Source: a virus. Taken from it: a DNA stretch of 28,269 bases. A model generated the notes under the pieces. The model was given only the letters and a program-made list of their open reading frames with translations. It searched no databases and was not told the DNA's origin. The stretch is taken from positions 1 to 28,269 of IMG/VR virus record IMGVR_UViG_3300030117_000212. One strand, given 5' to 3'. Positions 17,289 through 25,263 of this stretch are shown here, in pieces. Positions within the stretch are counted from its first letter, which is position 1. The number at the start of each line of letters is the position of its first letter. Made by a program: the position numbers and the translations under genes.

Positions 17289-19961
17289 ATGACAATAAAT
17301 TCGACTACACGAAAGACGAGTAACTTAGTTGGTAATGGGAATACTCATACATATCCTTTTGCTTTTAAAGTTTTTACAGACGCAGATGTAGTTGTAAAAA
17401 AATTAGAAGTTAGTACAAGTGCTGAAACTACATTAACTCTTGGTGCTAACAATGATTATATAGTTACTTTAAATTCAGATCAAAACGGAAACCCCGGTGG
17501 CAGTATAACTTTAAAGTCTGGTGGTAATAATCAGAATTTAGCAAGTGGTTTTCAATTAGTTATTACCTCTGCATTAGAGCCATTACAAGGTACGGATTTA
17601 ACAAACCAAGGTGGTTTTTACCCAGAAGTTATTAATGATGCATTAGATAAAGCAGTAATTTTACATCAACAGCAACAAGATGAAATAAATAGATCAATTA
17701 AGTTTTCATTAACTAATACTATCGGTAGTTTAGAAATAACAGAAAATGCTAACAATCGTAAAAATAAAGTATTAGGTTTTGATAATTTAGGTGAATTTGA
17801 AGTACTAAAAGAATTAGGAACGTACCGTGGTAACTGGGCTGCCAGTACTGCTTATGCCGTAAGAGATCTTGTAAAAGATACCAGTACAGGTAATATTTTC
17901 TTTTGTAATACAGCACATACATCACAAGGCTCACAACCATTAACAACCAACGCAAACTCTGCAAACTGGGATCTTATTGTAGACGCAGCGACAGCAACTA
18001 CGGCATCTAACAACGCAGCATCGTCAGCTACAGCAGCAGCCAACTCTGCAACGGCAGCAGCAAATAGTGCGACAGCAGCAGCAACATCCGAAACAAATGC
18101 AGGGAATAGTGCTACAACAGCTACGACCAAGGCAAACCAAGCAGATACCGCAAAGACAGCAGCAGAAACAGCTAAGACGGCTGCGGAAACGGCTAAGACA
18201 GCAGCAGAAGCTGCATTAGATTCTTTTGATGATAGATACTTAGGTGCTAAAGCTAGTAATCCTACACTTGATAATGACGGTAATGCGTTAATAGACGGAG
18301 CATTATATTTTAATACAACTTCTAATATTATGAGGGTTTATGACCTTGGTAATACTACTTGGTTAGATTTAAATATAACAGGATCAAATTTAACAAACGT
18401 CAACACAGTAGCAGGGGCAATAGTTAATGTTAATAATGTTGGTGGATCTATAGCAAACGTCAACACAGTAGCAAGCAACATTTCAAATGTTAATACTGTT
18501 GCAGCAGATATAGCTAAAGTAGTAGTTGTAGCAAATGATTTAAATGAAACTGTTTCTGAAATTGAAACAGCAGCAGCAGATTTACAAGAGACTACATCTG
18601 AAATAGATACTGTTGCAAGCGCAATTGGTAATGTTGATAATGTTGGAAATAATATTGCAAACGTAAATACAGTTGCAGGTATATCAACAGAAGTATCTGC
18701 GGTAGCCAATAACCAAGCTAATGTCAACGCAGTTGGCGGTGCTATTACTAACGTTAATAATGTTGGTGGCAGCATTGCGAATGTAAATACAGTTGCTAGT
18801 AATATTGGTACTGTTAATGATTTTGCAGCTAGATATAGGGTAGGAGCTAACAACCCATCAACTAATAATGACGATGGTGATTTATTTTACAATACAAGTT
18901 TAGATAAATTACTTGTTTATAACGCAACTGCTAGTGCATGGGAAGAAACACAGACTATTGGTAGTTTCTTTATAAATACAATTAGCCAATTTTCTGGTAC
19001 TGGCGGTAATAGTGCAACGTTTAATAATTCTGCGTATAAATTTAATTTAAGCAATGCAGGTGCTTTTGCACAACAAATGATTGTCAGCATCAATGGTGTT
19101 ATACAGAAACCAAATACAGGTACAGGTCAACCTAGTGAAGGCTTTGCTTTAGACGGAGCTACAATTATATTTGGTGCTCCACCTCCTACTGGGTCAGATT
19201 ATTTTATTGTCACTATTGGTGCATCTGTAAGTATTGGAACGCCTAGTGCAGGTACGGTAACACCTGCTAGTTTTGCAAATGGTACATCTAGCAATGACGG
19301 AAAATTTTTAAGAGCTAATAACGGTGCTGCACCAAGTTTTGAAACAGTAAGTACAGATTTAGTCGCTGACACTACACCTCAATTAGGCGGTAGCTTGGAT
19401 ACCAATGGTAATACGATAACTTTTGGTACAGGTGTTGGTTTTTCTAAAAAAACAGGAGCTACAAACGCTGTTGTAAATGGTATCACTCAACATGTAAAAC
19501 AAAACTCCTTAATAGTAGATGGTGGAGTAAATGATATATTCTTTACAGGTGGATCATCAGGATCAAAAATAACTTTTGGTAGTTCTGACGGTCTTACTCA
19601 CGAAGTAATGCGAATTACTCCATCAGTTCTGGGTGCAAGTCAACACGGTAAGGTTGATTTAAAATATGTAACAGCAAATGCTGGAGGTAGTACTTCTTCC
19701 TCTACAAAATTATCAACTACTTCAACTGGTATAACTGTTACTGGTACTGTTGCTGCCACAAGTTTTACAGGAGATGGATCAAACTTAACAGGAGTATCGG
19801 GAGCAAAAGGTGGATCAGGTGAAGCTATATTTTATGAGAGTGAAAATACTATGGATAACGATTATACAATTTCATCAAATCATAACGCTTTAGTTGCAGG
19901 TCCCCTAACAATTAATGCTACACTAACAATAACTTCTCCTTCTGTCCTTACTGTTCCATAA
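17289..19961 (+). CDS. Tail fibre protein with T7-type N-terminal anchor
   Basis: An 890-residue fibre. Residues 1 to about 145 match the T7 gp17 N-terminal domain that docks to the nozzle (TYPFAFKVFTDADVVVKKLE, then LTNQGGFYPEVINDALDKA). Residues about 179-226 have a CBM5/12-like pattern (YRGNWAASTAYAVRDLV, ending ANWDLI). Residues about 232-310 are an Ala-rich coil with ANSATAA and AKTAAET repeats. A FDDRYLGAKASNPTLDNDG unit follows, recurring in altered form near 512 (FAARYRVGANNP). Residues about 370-515 carry NVNTVA/NVNNVG repeats. The C-terminus, GDGSNLTGVSGAKGGSGEA and on, resembles fibre ends of marine myoviruses. The stop overlaps the next ATG by one base. Receptor unknown. Confidence 0.88.
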   Translation: MTINSTTRKTSNLVGNGNTHTYPFAFKVFTDADVVVKKLEVSTSAETTLTLGANNDYIVTLNSDQNGNPGGSITLKSGGNNQNLASGFQLVITSALEPLQGTDLTNQGGFYPEVINDALDKAVILHQQQQDEINRSIKFSLTNTIGSLEITENANNRKNKVLGFDNLGEFEVLKELGTYRGNWAASTAYAVRDLVKDTSTGNIFFCNTAHTSQGSQPLTTNANSANWDLIVDAATATTASNNAASSATAAANSATAAANSATAAATSETNAGNSATTATTKANQADTAKTAAETAKTAAETAKTAAEAALDSFDDRYLGAKASNPTLDNDGNALIDGALYFNTTSNIMRVYDLGNTTWLDLNITGSNLTNVNTVAGAIVNVNNVGGSIANVNTVASNISNVNTVAADIAKVVVVANDLNETVSEIETAAADLQETTSEIDTVASAIGNVDNVGNNIANVNTVAGISTEVSAVANNQANVNAVGGAITNVNNVGGSIANVNTVASNIGTVNDFAARYRVGANNPSTNNDDGDLFYNTSLDKLLVYNATASAWEETQTIGSFFINTISQFSGTGGNSATFNNSAYKFNLSNAGAFAQQMIVSINGVIQKPNTGTGQPSEGFALDGATIIFGAPPPTGSDYFIVTIGASVSIGTPSAGTVTPASFANGTSSNDGKFLRANNGAAPSFETVSTDLVADTTPQLGGSLDTNGNTITFGTGVGFSKKTGATNAVVNGITQHVKQNSLIVDGGVNDIFFTGGSSGSKITFGSSDGLTHEVMRITPSVLGASQHGKVDLKYVTANAGGSTSSSTKLSTTSTGITVTGTVAATSFTGDGSNLTGVSGAKGGSGEAIFYESENTMDNDYTISSNHNALVAGPLTINATLTITSPSVLTVP
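18394..18473 (+). repeat. Exact 20-base direct repeat in the NVNTVA-coding array
   Basis: CAAACGTCAACACAGTAGCA occurs at 18394-18413 and again at 18454-18473, 60 bases apart and in frame. It is the best-conserved part of a wider set of degenerate repeats from about 18390 to 18830 that encode the NVNTVA and NVNNVG units of the fibre shaft. A 60-base spacing allows in-frame gain or loss of 20 residues by slippage. Confidence 0.75.
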
Positions 19962-20569
19962 TGGCAATAGCAATCAACGGATCATCAAATACGATTACAG
20001 GATTAGCAGTAGGCGGTTTGCCTGATGGTGTAGTAGATAATGACATGATTGCTAACTCAACTATTGCAGAGGCAAAGTTAGCAGCAAATGTAAATACCAT
20101 TACTATGGTCGATCAATGGAGATTAACAGCTAACTTTACTTTAAATGACACTACTGGTAGTCATCTTACAATAGGTTCAAATTTAGAAAGGATTGATACA
20201 GTAGGTCAGACTACTTTGAATGGTGGAATGACACACAGTAGCGGTATATGGACATTTCCAGAAACAGGAATATATAGAGTTGACTACCAAATGCAAGCTT
20301 ATACTACAAGTAATACTAACTATGTTGATGTTCAAATGATGTATGATCTTGACGGTGACGGTACTTATGAAAGTATCGCAAGAATTTTGCAACCTAGTCT
20401 TGCTGCTAGTTATTGCAATGGTTTTATGTCTGCATTAGTAGATGTTGATAATACTTCTAATTGTAAACTTTTGGTTAGATCAAGAACTTCAGATAATACA
20501 ACTACCTTATCAGGAAGTAGTGGCTACAATCGCAATTGTTTTACTTTTATGAGACTAGGAGATACTTAA
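19961..20569 (+). CDS. Tail fibre-associated protein with C1q-like C-terminal domain
   Basis: A 202-residue protein. The N-terminus (ITGLAVGGLPDGVVDNDMIA, then STIAEAKLAAN) is the linker pattern seen in phage fibre tips. From about residue 50 it resembles a C1q/TNF-like jelly roll: DQWRL.AN.T....GS, then MTHSSGIWTFPETGIYRVDY, ending FTFMRLGDT. The segment DLDGDGTYE looks like a calcium-binding loop. It shares this layout with the protein at 20902-21489. Start and stop overlap its neighbours (TAATG upstream; the next ATG follows directly), so it is part of the fibre operon and probably caps a fibre or binds sugar. The fold is inferred from pattern. Confidence 0.72.
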   Translation: MAIAINGSSNTITGLAVGGLPDGVVDNDMIANSTIAEAKLAANVNTITMVDQWRLTANFTLNDTTGSHLTIGSNLERIDTVGQTTLNGGMTHSSGIWTFPETGIYRVDYQMQAYTTSNTNYVDVQMMYDLDGDGTYESIARILQPSLAASYCNGFMSALVDVDNTSNCKLLVRSRTSDNTTTLSGSSGYNRNCFTFMRLGDT

Positions 20570-20899
20570 ATGGACATAAACGGAAGAGCAGATCATATCG
20601 AAGATTATCTGATTACTGTAAGAACAGGTCAATGGTTTGGTTGGTCTGACTCTAAAAATAAAATTTATGCAAATCTAATCGTACATGATGGTGGTTCTAA
20701 ACCTACAGAATCAGATTGTACATCAGGGCTTGCTGCACTTCAGGCTGCGTGGGATTTAGAAAATGATAGTTATAAATCAAAGCGTAGGGCAGAATATCCT
20801 AGTGTACCTTCACAATTGGACGATATCTATCATAATGGTATAGATGCTTGGAAAGCTACTATCAAAACTACTAAAGACAAGTATCCAAAACCTAGTTAA
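20570..20899 (+). CDS. Tail fibre assembly-type protein
   Basis: A 109-residue protein. The C-terminal half, RRAEYPSVPSQLDDIYHNG followed by KTTKDKYPKP, is a motif found in many small phage proteins beside fibre genes (XkdW-type and relatives). The N-terminal half has TGQWFGWSDSKNKIYANLIV, common in proteins that end fibres or act as their chaperones. It begins directly after the stop of the preceding C1q-like gene and ends two bases before the next ATG. A chaperone or tip role is inferred from family and place. Confidence 0.68.
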   Translation: MDINGRADHIEDYLITVRTGQWFGWSDSKNKIYANLIVHDGGSKPTESDCTSGLAALQAAWDLENDSYKSKRRAEYPSVPSQLDDIYHNGIDAWKATIKTTKDKYPKPS

Positions 20900-20901
20900 A
20901 C

Positions 20902-21489
20902 ATGAGTGGCAAAATTAAACTAAATTCAGCATCAGGCGGTGGGTCTTTCAGCTTACAAGCACCCTCATCATCTAGTAATAACAGAGTTTACAATCTGCCT
21001 GATTCAGCCCATATTACAACTTTAGCTGGAATATTAGAGATCGATCAGTGGTATGTAACTATAAATATCACAGCAAATGGTGACATAACTAGCAATCTTT
21101 CAAGAAATACTCTTACTGGTAGTGGGTGTCCTTTAGGAACTGGAATGACTGAATCTAGTGGAGTTTTCAGTTTCCCAAGTACAGGCAAATATTTTGTAAT
21201 TTGCAAAGCTGCTGTTTTTACTGATGGCTCAGATAATGTCTATATTGGGACAATGGTAACTGTAAATAATGGAGGTGCTTATACTGGTGTTGCTTATGCA
21301 GGTGATGGTAATAATGGTTCAGGCTCAAGAGAGGGTCAAGGAACTACTTTTTACCTTTTAGATGTAACTGATGTTGGACAGGTAAAAGTAAAATTTCAAG
21401 TTACATCTATTACTGGTAGTTCATTTGTAAAAGGAAATGCGTCTGATCTTGCAACGGCATTTACCTTTATTCGTATGGGAGATACCTAA
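20902..21489 (+). CDS. Second C1q-like tail fibre-associated protein
   Basis: A 195-residue protein with a Ser-rich N-terminus (SASGGGSFSLQAPSSSSNNR) and a segment YNLPDSAHITTLAGILE typical of fibre-tip linkers. The C-terminal ~145 residues repeat the layout of the 202-residue protein upstream: DQWYV..NIT.NGDIT, then MTESSGVFSFPSTGKYFVIC, ending FTFIRMGDT. The sequences have diverged, so this is an old duplication or an independent capture of the same domain. It lies between the assembly-type gene and the first large receptor-binding gene, with only two bases on each side. Confidence 0.72.
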   Translation: MSGKIKLNSASGGGSFSLQAPSSSSNNRVYNLPDSAHITTLAGILEIDQWYVTINITANGDITSNLSRNTLTGSGCPLGTGMTESSGVFSFPSTGKYFVICKAAVFTDGSDNVYIGTMVTVNNGGAYTGVAYAGDGNNGSGSREGQGTTFYLLDVTDVGQVKVKFQVTSITGSSFVKGNASDLATAFTFIRMGDT

Positions 21490-21491
21490 TC

Positions 21492-22649
21492 ATGTCCACA
21501 ATTAAAGTTCAAAACATACAGCACACAGCAAGTAGTACAAATGCTATTAGTCTTGCATCTGATGGAACATGTACTGCCAATATTACGAATAACCTAAGTA
21601 ATAGACGGCTCACGATTAACGGAGATATGAGAATAGCCCAAAGGGGTACGTCAGGTACGGATACTGGTTATCAAACTGTTGATAGATTCTCAACTCAAAA
21701 TACTGGAACAGATGAAGCACCAACACAGGCACAAGTTGATGTTGCTAGTGGAACTACTCCATATTCTTTAGGTTTTAGAAAAGCACTAAAAGTTACTAAT
21801 GGAAACCAAACAAGTGGTGCTGGTACTGCTGATTATATAAAATTTGTTCACAAATTAGAAGCACAAGATATTGCTAGTAGTGGTTGGAATTATGTATCTA
21901 GTTCAAGCAATATAACATTATCTTATTGGGTAAGATCAAGTGTAGCCCAGACTTTTTTTGTTCGTGTTGTTGCTTTAGATAGTCCAGTTTATAACCTTCC
22001 TTTTTCATATGCTGTTTCTGCTAATACTTGGACTAAAGTTACAAAAACAATTTCAGGAAATTCTAACTTGGTGTTTAATAATGATAATGAAGCTGGTTTA
22101 GAGATAGAATGGACTTTATTTAGAGGCACTGATACTACAGGTAGTGGAGCTACCTTAGATACTTGGGCAGCTTATGATTCTAGTGCAAGAACACCAGACA
22201 ATACTTCAACATGGTACACAACAAATGATGCTACTTGGGAAATTACAGGAGTTCAATTAGAAGTAGGCAGCGTGGCAACAGATTTCGAGCATAGGTCATT
22301 TGCACAGGAGCTTGAGCTTTGCAAACGATATTGTCAAGTTTTAATAGAAGGAGATGATAATTATTTGGGAGGAGTAGGTTATCAATATAGTGGAACATTA
22401 GCCATAACTCAGATTCAATTTACAACTGAAATGAGAATAATGCCAGTTTTAGTTCAAGCATCTGGCACAAATTATTATAAATTTTATATTAATGGTACAA
22501 GCACAGATTTCAATGGTTTTACAGGATTTACAAATACCCATAAAAGAGGTGGAGCTATTTATTGGACGTCAAATAATACGCAAGGTACGGCTGGTGCAGT
22601 TTCGTCCAATGCTGCTGCTGCTAAAATTTATTTTGCTGCGGAGTTATAA
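21492..22649 (+). CDS. Receptor-binding tail protein, paralogue 1
   Basis: A 385-residue protein. After a short linker (MSTIKVQNIQHTASSTNAIS) it has a conserved start, TINGDMRIAQRGTSGTDTGY then QTVDRF, a central beta-rich domain containing VASGTTPYSLGFRKALKVTN and TLSYWVRSSVAQTFFVRVV, and the closing motif WEITGVQLEVGSVATDFEHR then CKRYCQVL. This family is frequent at fibre tips of marine phages, and the fold suggests a carbohydrate-binding jelly roll. The most C-terminal ~100 residues vary most from the paralogue at 22834-24111, where receptor contact is likely. It is followed by a small acidic protein gene, as is the paralogue. Confidence 0.75.
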   Translation: MSTIKVQNIQHTASSTNAISLASDGTCTANITNNLSNRRLTINGDMRIAQRGTSGTDTGYQTVDRFSTQNTGTDEAPTQAQVDVASGTTPYSLGFRKALKVTNGNQTSGAGTADYIKFVHKLEAQDIASSGWNYVSSSSNITLSYWVRSSVAQTFFVRVVALDSPVYNLPFSYAVSANTWTKVTKTISGNSNLVFNNDNEAGLEIEWTLFRGTDTTGSGATLDTWAAYDSSARTPDNTSTWYTTNDATWEITGVQLEVGSVATDFEHRSFAQELELCKRYCQVLIEGDDNYLGGVGYQYSGTLAITQIQFTTEMRIMPVLVQASGTNYYKFYINGTSTDFNGFTGFTNTHKRGGAIYWTSNNTQGTAGAVSSNAAAAKIYFAAEL

Positions 22650-22651
22650 CT

Positions 22652-22834
22652 ATGGCATATCCAACAAATCCAATTTACAAACTTATTAAAGACCCATTGA
22701 AAGGGATTGTAAATCAAGTTAAAAAACAGAATGGTAATATCATAACTATCATTCCGTTTAACGAAGCAAACACCAGTTACCAAGAGTACCTCTCTTGGGT
22801 AGCCAAGGGAAACACACCAGAGGAGGCTGACTAA
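22652..22834 (+). CDS. Small acidic protein paired with receptor-binding paralogue 1
   Basis: A 60-residue protein. Its C-terminal motif NTSYQEYLSWVAKGNTPEEA is widespread in marine phage small proteins next to fibre genes. The protein at 24108-24281 has the same plan: YK.IKDP near the N-terminus, a G-x-I/V-x-x-IP strand in the middle, then NT.Y.E...W and a final AD. The pair of large fibre gene plus small gene is therefore present twice. The final TAA overlaps the next ATG (TAATG). It is probably a fibre chaperone or cap; no direct evidence. Confidence 0.72.
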   Translation: MAYPTNPIYKLIKDPLKGIVNQVKKQNGNIITIIPFNEANTSYQEYLSWVAKGNTPEEAD

Positions 22835-24111
22835 TGGCATTAACACAATTAAAAACAAGCGGTATAGCTGATGATGCTGTAACAGAAGATAAAATAGCAA
22901 ATGCTATTAACACAGCAAGAGCAGCTAATACTGCAAAAGATTTAACTGCATTAAGTGCAGCTAACTTAACATCAGGTACGATTCCAGACGCTAGATTTCC
23001 AGCTGCATTACCAGCAGCTAGCGGAGCAAATTTAACTAACGTACCTGTTAGAACCAATCTTATAATTAACGGAGCTATGAGAGTAGCCCAACGTGCTACG
23101 TCATCTACAGCTAGTAGTTATCAAACTGTAGATAGATGGGCTGTAGTACAGTCTGTTCAAAATGCAGTAACACAAGCACAGGTTGATGTTGCAAGTGGTA
23201 CAACTCCATACTCTTTAGGTTTTAGAAAAGCATTAAAAGTTACAAACGGAGATCAATCTAATGGTGCTACAGCAGGGAGTATTATTTATATCAGACAATT
23301 CTTAGAAGCACAGGATATTGCACAAAGCGGTTGGAATTATACTTCCTCCTCTTCGTTTATAACTTTATCTTTTTGGATAAAGTCAAGTGTAGCACAGAGT
23401 TTTCATGGTCATTTAAGAAGTAGAGACGGTACTTCTCAAAGATATCCTTTTCAGACAGGTGCTTTAACTGCTAATACTTGGACAAAAATAACAAAAGTAA
23501 TTCCGGGAAATTCTAATGTACAGTTTGATACTGATACAACTGCTAATGCTATTGATAGAGGATTAGATATAACTATTGTTCCGTATATGGGAACAACTTA
23601 TTCTAGTTCTAGTACAACATTTGACCAATGGCAAGCAACAGCCACCGATAACTTTGCTGGTACTGATATGACCACAACATGGTTTACAACTAATGATGCG
23701 ACTTTAGAAATTACAGGAGTTCAGCTTGAGGTGGGTTCTACAGCTAGTTCGTTTGCTCACGAACCTATTGCAGAAACTTTAAGAAAATGTCAAAGATACC
23801 TTTATATTTTAGATTTAGGGTCGTTTTCACTCGTTATGAACCTTCAATTATGGCGTTTAGGATATAATACAGGCGCACCTCATCACTATATAACTTGGCC
23901 GGTTCCTATGCGTCTTGCACCTAGTATGACTAAAGACGGAGCAAGTTATTCGGGTGGTGGTTATACGACTAATATTCTTTTAGGTTCTGCACATTCAACG
24001 GCAGGGATTCTTTATGGAGATACAGCAGCCCTGTCAGGTCAATGTTTATGGCATAGAGTAAATAATGTAAGTGGTACTATACTTAGATATATATTTTCAG
24101 CAGAACTATGA
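22834..24111 (+). CDS. Receptor-binding tail protein, paralogue 2
   Basis: A 425-residue paralogue of the 385-residue protein upstream. The N-terminal part differs: AVTEDKIANAINTARAANTA and LTSGTIPDARFPAALPAASG are the linker repeats common in phage fibre ends. From about residue 70 it follows the paralogue: INGAMRVAQRATSS, then the identical QVDVASGTTPYSLGFRKALK, then FITLSFWIKSSVAQSF, and LEITGVQLEVGSTASSFAHE. The last ~100 residues are unlike the paralogue. DNA identity in the shared block is broken by many silent changes, so the duplication is not recent. The stop overlaps the next ATG by four bases (ATGA). Confidence 0.75.
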   Translation: MALTQLKTSGIADDAVTEDKIANAINTARAANTAKDLTALSAANLTSGTIPDARFPAALPAASGANLTNVPVRTNLIINGAMRVAQRATSSTASSYQTVDRWAVVQSVQNAVTQAQVDVASGTTPYSLGFRKALKVTNGDQSNGATAGSIIYIRQFLEAQDIAQSGWNYTSSSSFITLSFWIKSSVAQSFHGHLRSRDGTSQRYPFQTGALTANTWTKITKVIPGNSNVQFDTDTTANAIDRGLDITIVPYMGTTYSSSSTTFDQWQATATDNFAGTDMTTTWFTTNDATLEITGVQLEVGSTASSFAHEPIAETLRKCQRYLYILDLGSFSLVMNLQLWRLGYNTGAPHHYITWPVPMRLAPSMTKDGASYSGGGYTTNILLGSAHSTAGILYGDTAALSGQCLWHRVNNVSGTILRYIFSAEL

Positions 24112-24281
24112 CGATAACATACAAATTTTACAAAGCCGATCCTGACTTACCTGAAGCACATAACATTATGAAGTTAGAAGATGGTAAAGTGGTTTGCTAC
24201 ATTCCTAAAGCTGAAGGAAATACAGACTACGAAGAATGGGTTGAATGGGCTAAAACTAATACAACTGAAGCTGCTGATTAA
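24108..24281 (+). CDS. Small acidic protein paired with receptor-binding paralogue 2
   Basis: A 57-residue protein, MTITYKFYKADPDLPEAHNI and on to a C-terminus of EWAKTNTTEAAD. It shares the plan of the 60-residue protein at 22652-22834, including NT.Y.EW..W and the terminal AD. The ATG lies within the stop of the preceding gene (ATGA), so it is translated by coupling. It is the last + strand gene of the fibre locus, and its stop overlaps the stop of the small minus-strand gene at 24278. Fibre chaperone or cap is the likely role, from place only. Confidence 0.7.
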   Translation: MTITYKFYKADPDLPEAHNIMKLEDGKVVCYIPKAEGNTDYEEWVEWAKTNTTEAAD

Positions 24282-24409
24282 TTAACCTTTTCTTGCATTT
24301 GTCTAGTCATCATCCCACCTATTAGATATAGTGGACTTAATCCTATAATTAAGGCTAGACAGCCCCATGTTATGGGTACTAAAGCTTTAGCAAACGCTTG
24401 TTTCCACAT
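24278..24409 (-). CDS. Small single-span membrane protein
   Basis: A 43-residue open frame on the minus strand, starting MWKQAFAKALVPITWGCLAL, with one hydrophobic segment of about 25 residues (LVPITWGCLALIIGLSPLYL and on) and basic residues before it, ending QMQEKVN. It fills what would otherwise be a 128-base gap between the fibre locus and the next + strand gene, and its start touches that gene's start head to head in CATATG. There is only a weak ribosome site upstream (GAGATTTTTT). I do not recognise the family; a holin-like or accessory membrane role is possible. It could be a chance frame, but the well-formed membrane segment argues for a gene. Confidence 0.5.
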   Translation of the reverse strand: MWKQAFAKALVPITWGCLALIIGLSPLYLIGGMMTRQMQEKVN

Positions 24410-24646
24410 ATGTTTCAAAAAATCTCAAACATTTTAAGTATAGCTTCATTTGTACTTATCACAAGCGCTTTAGGCGCATCATACTTTGGTTACAAGTATG
24501 TTCAATCTCCTCAGTTTCAAAAAAAAATTATGGATAAAGTACTTGATGAAATAAAACCATTAATGGGTGATGTTCTTGGTAATGCAATGCCAGAAATGAC
24601 AGGGCCATCTTTACCAGTACCATCTAAACCTACACTTATACCTTAG
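24410..24646 (+). CDS. Small membrane protein with N-terminal anchor
   Basis: A 78-residue protein if started at the ATG (24410); an in-frame TTG at 24398 would add four residues but has no better ribosome site. Residues about 7-30 form one membrane segment (ILSIASFVLITSALGASYFG). A charged helix (KKIMDKVLDEIKPLMGDVLG) and a Pro-rich tail ending PSKPTLIP follow. I recall very similar small proteins in marine cyanophages, always next to a gene like the one that follows. Its TAG overlaps the next GTG start (TAGTG). Function unknown; the coupling suggests the two products form a membrane complex. Confidence 0.68.
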   Translation: MFQKISNILSIASFVLITSALGASYFGYKYVQSPQFQKKIMDKVLDEIKPLMGDVLGNAMPEMTGPSLPVPSKPTLIP

Positions 24647-25263
24647 TGTCTGAAATAAAGATACCTGAGATAACTCTTCCAACGATTGATATCCCAGATA
24701 CACCTTATTTTAGCAAACCAAAACTAGAAGGCAAGCTGCCGGGATGTTATTTATATCACAGAGATTTAGAAACTACACGCAATCCATCTTTATTGCTTTC
24801 GGATAAACGTGGCACATACACAGTATGTCCGTATGGCCAAATGCCTTCATATACCCCTATGAGGTACGACCCTACCCAAGTAGTAAATACAGAACCTTCA
24901 CCAGTTAACACCGCTCCTACGCCCACACAGGACACAAACGTAGTACAACCAAAGCCAAAGGAAGAAAAGAAAGTTGAATACGAACCCTGTCCTCCAGATA
25001 AAGCATTAAGAATAGGAAGTTTTGTAAACGAAGAAAGACGAGAAAAGATTAAAGATTATATTAGGAATGAGGACAATGAATGCATCACGCTTTATGAAGA
25101 CGTACCGTTCATCGACCAATACATCCCTAGTCCTAGCGTGGCTGTCTCTACTTTTTTTGTCGCTAGTATCGCTGCGACTACTCCTTTTATTTTAAACGCT
25201 ATCAAACCCCTCACGAAGCAGCTTATAAAACGTCTAGGAAAGTCTAAAGATAAATCTACTTAG
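24646..25263 (+). CDS. Pro-rich protein with C-terminal membrane anchor, unknown function
   Basis: A 205-residue protein starting at GTG. The N-terminus is built of short Pro/Ile repeats (IPEITLPTIDIPDTPYFSKP). A Cys-containing domain follows with LPGCYLYHRDLETTRNPSLL and GTYTVCPYGQMPSYTP. Residues about 80-110 are a Pro/Thr-rich linker, then EPCPPDKALRIGSFVNEERR and NECITLYEDVPFIDQYIPSP. Residues about 165-185 form one membrane segment, with a basic tail after it. I remember this family from cyanophage genomes, where it also follows a small anchored protein; no function is known to me. Its 3' end overlaps the convergent minus-strand gene by eight bases. Confidence 0.7.
   Translation: MSEIKIPEITLPTIDIPDTPYFSKPKLEGKLPGCYLYHRDLETTRNPSLLLSDKRGTYTVCPYGQMPSYTPMRYDPTQVVNTEPSPVNTAPTPTQDTNVVQPKPKEEKKVEYEPCPPDKALRIGSFVNEERREKIKDYIRNEDNECITLYEDVPFIDQYIPSPSVAVSTFFVASIAATTPFILNAIKPLTKQLIKRLGKSKDKST

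Noticed and set aside
18000-18220. CRISPR-like or tandem repeat array
   Set aside because: The short repeats are Ala-rich codon repeats (ANSATAA, AKTAAET) of the fibre coil, in frame and without spacers.
18338-18853. 171-residue minus-strand open frame with repeats
   Set aside because: It mirrors the NVN-repeat coding region of the tail fibre; the low-complexity product and lack of a ribosome site mark it as a shadow.
22492-22689. 65-residue + strand frame overlapping the end of receptor-binding paralogue 1
   Set aside because: It has no ribosome site and runs through two well-supported genes without any change in composition, unlike 12766-13167.
17289-24281. Diversity-generating retroelement, as in BPP-1
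   Set aside because: No reverse transcriptase and no template/variable repeat pair differing at adenines was seen near the fibre genes.
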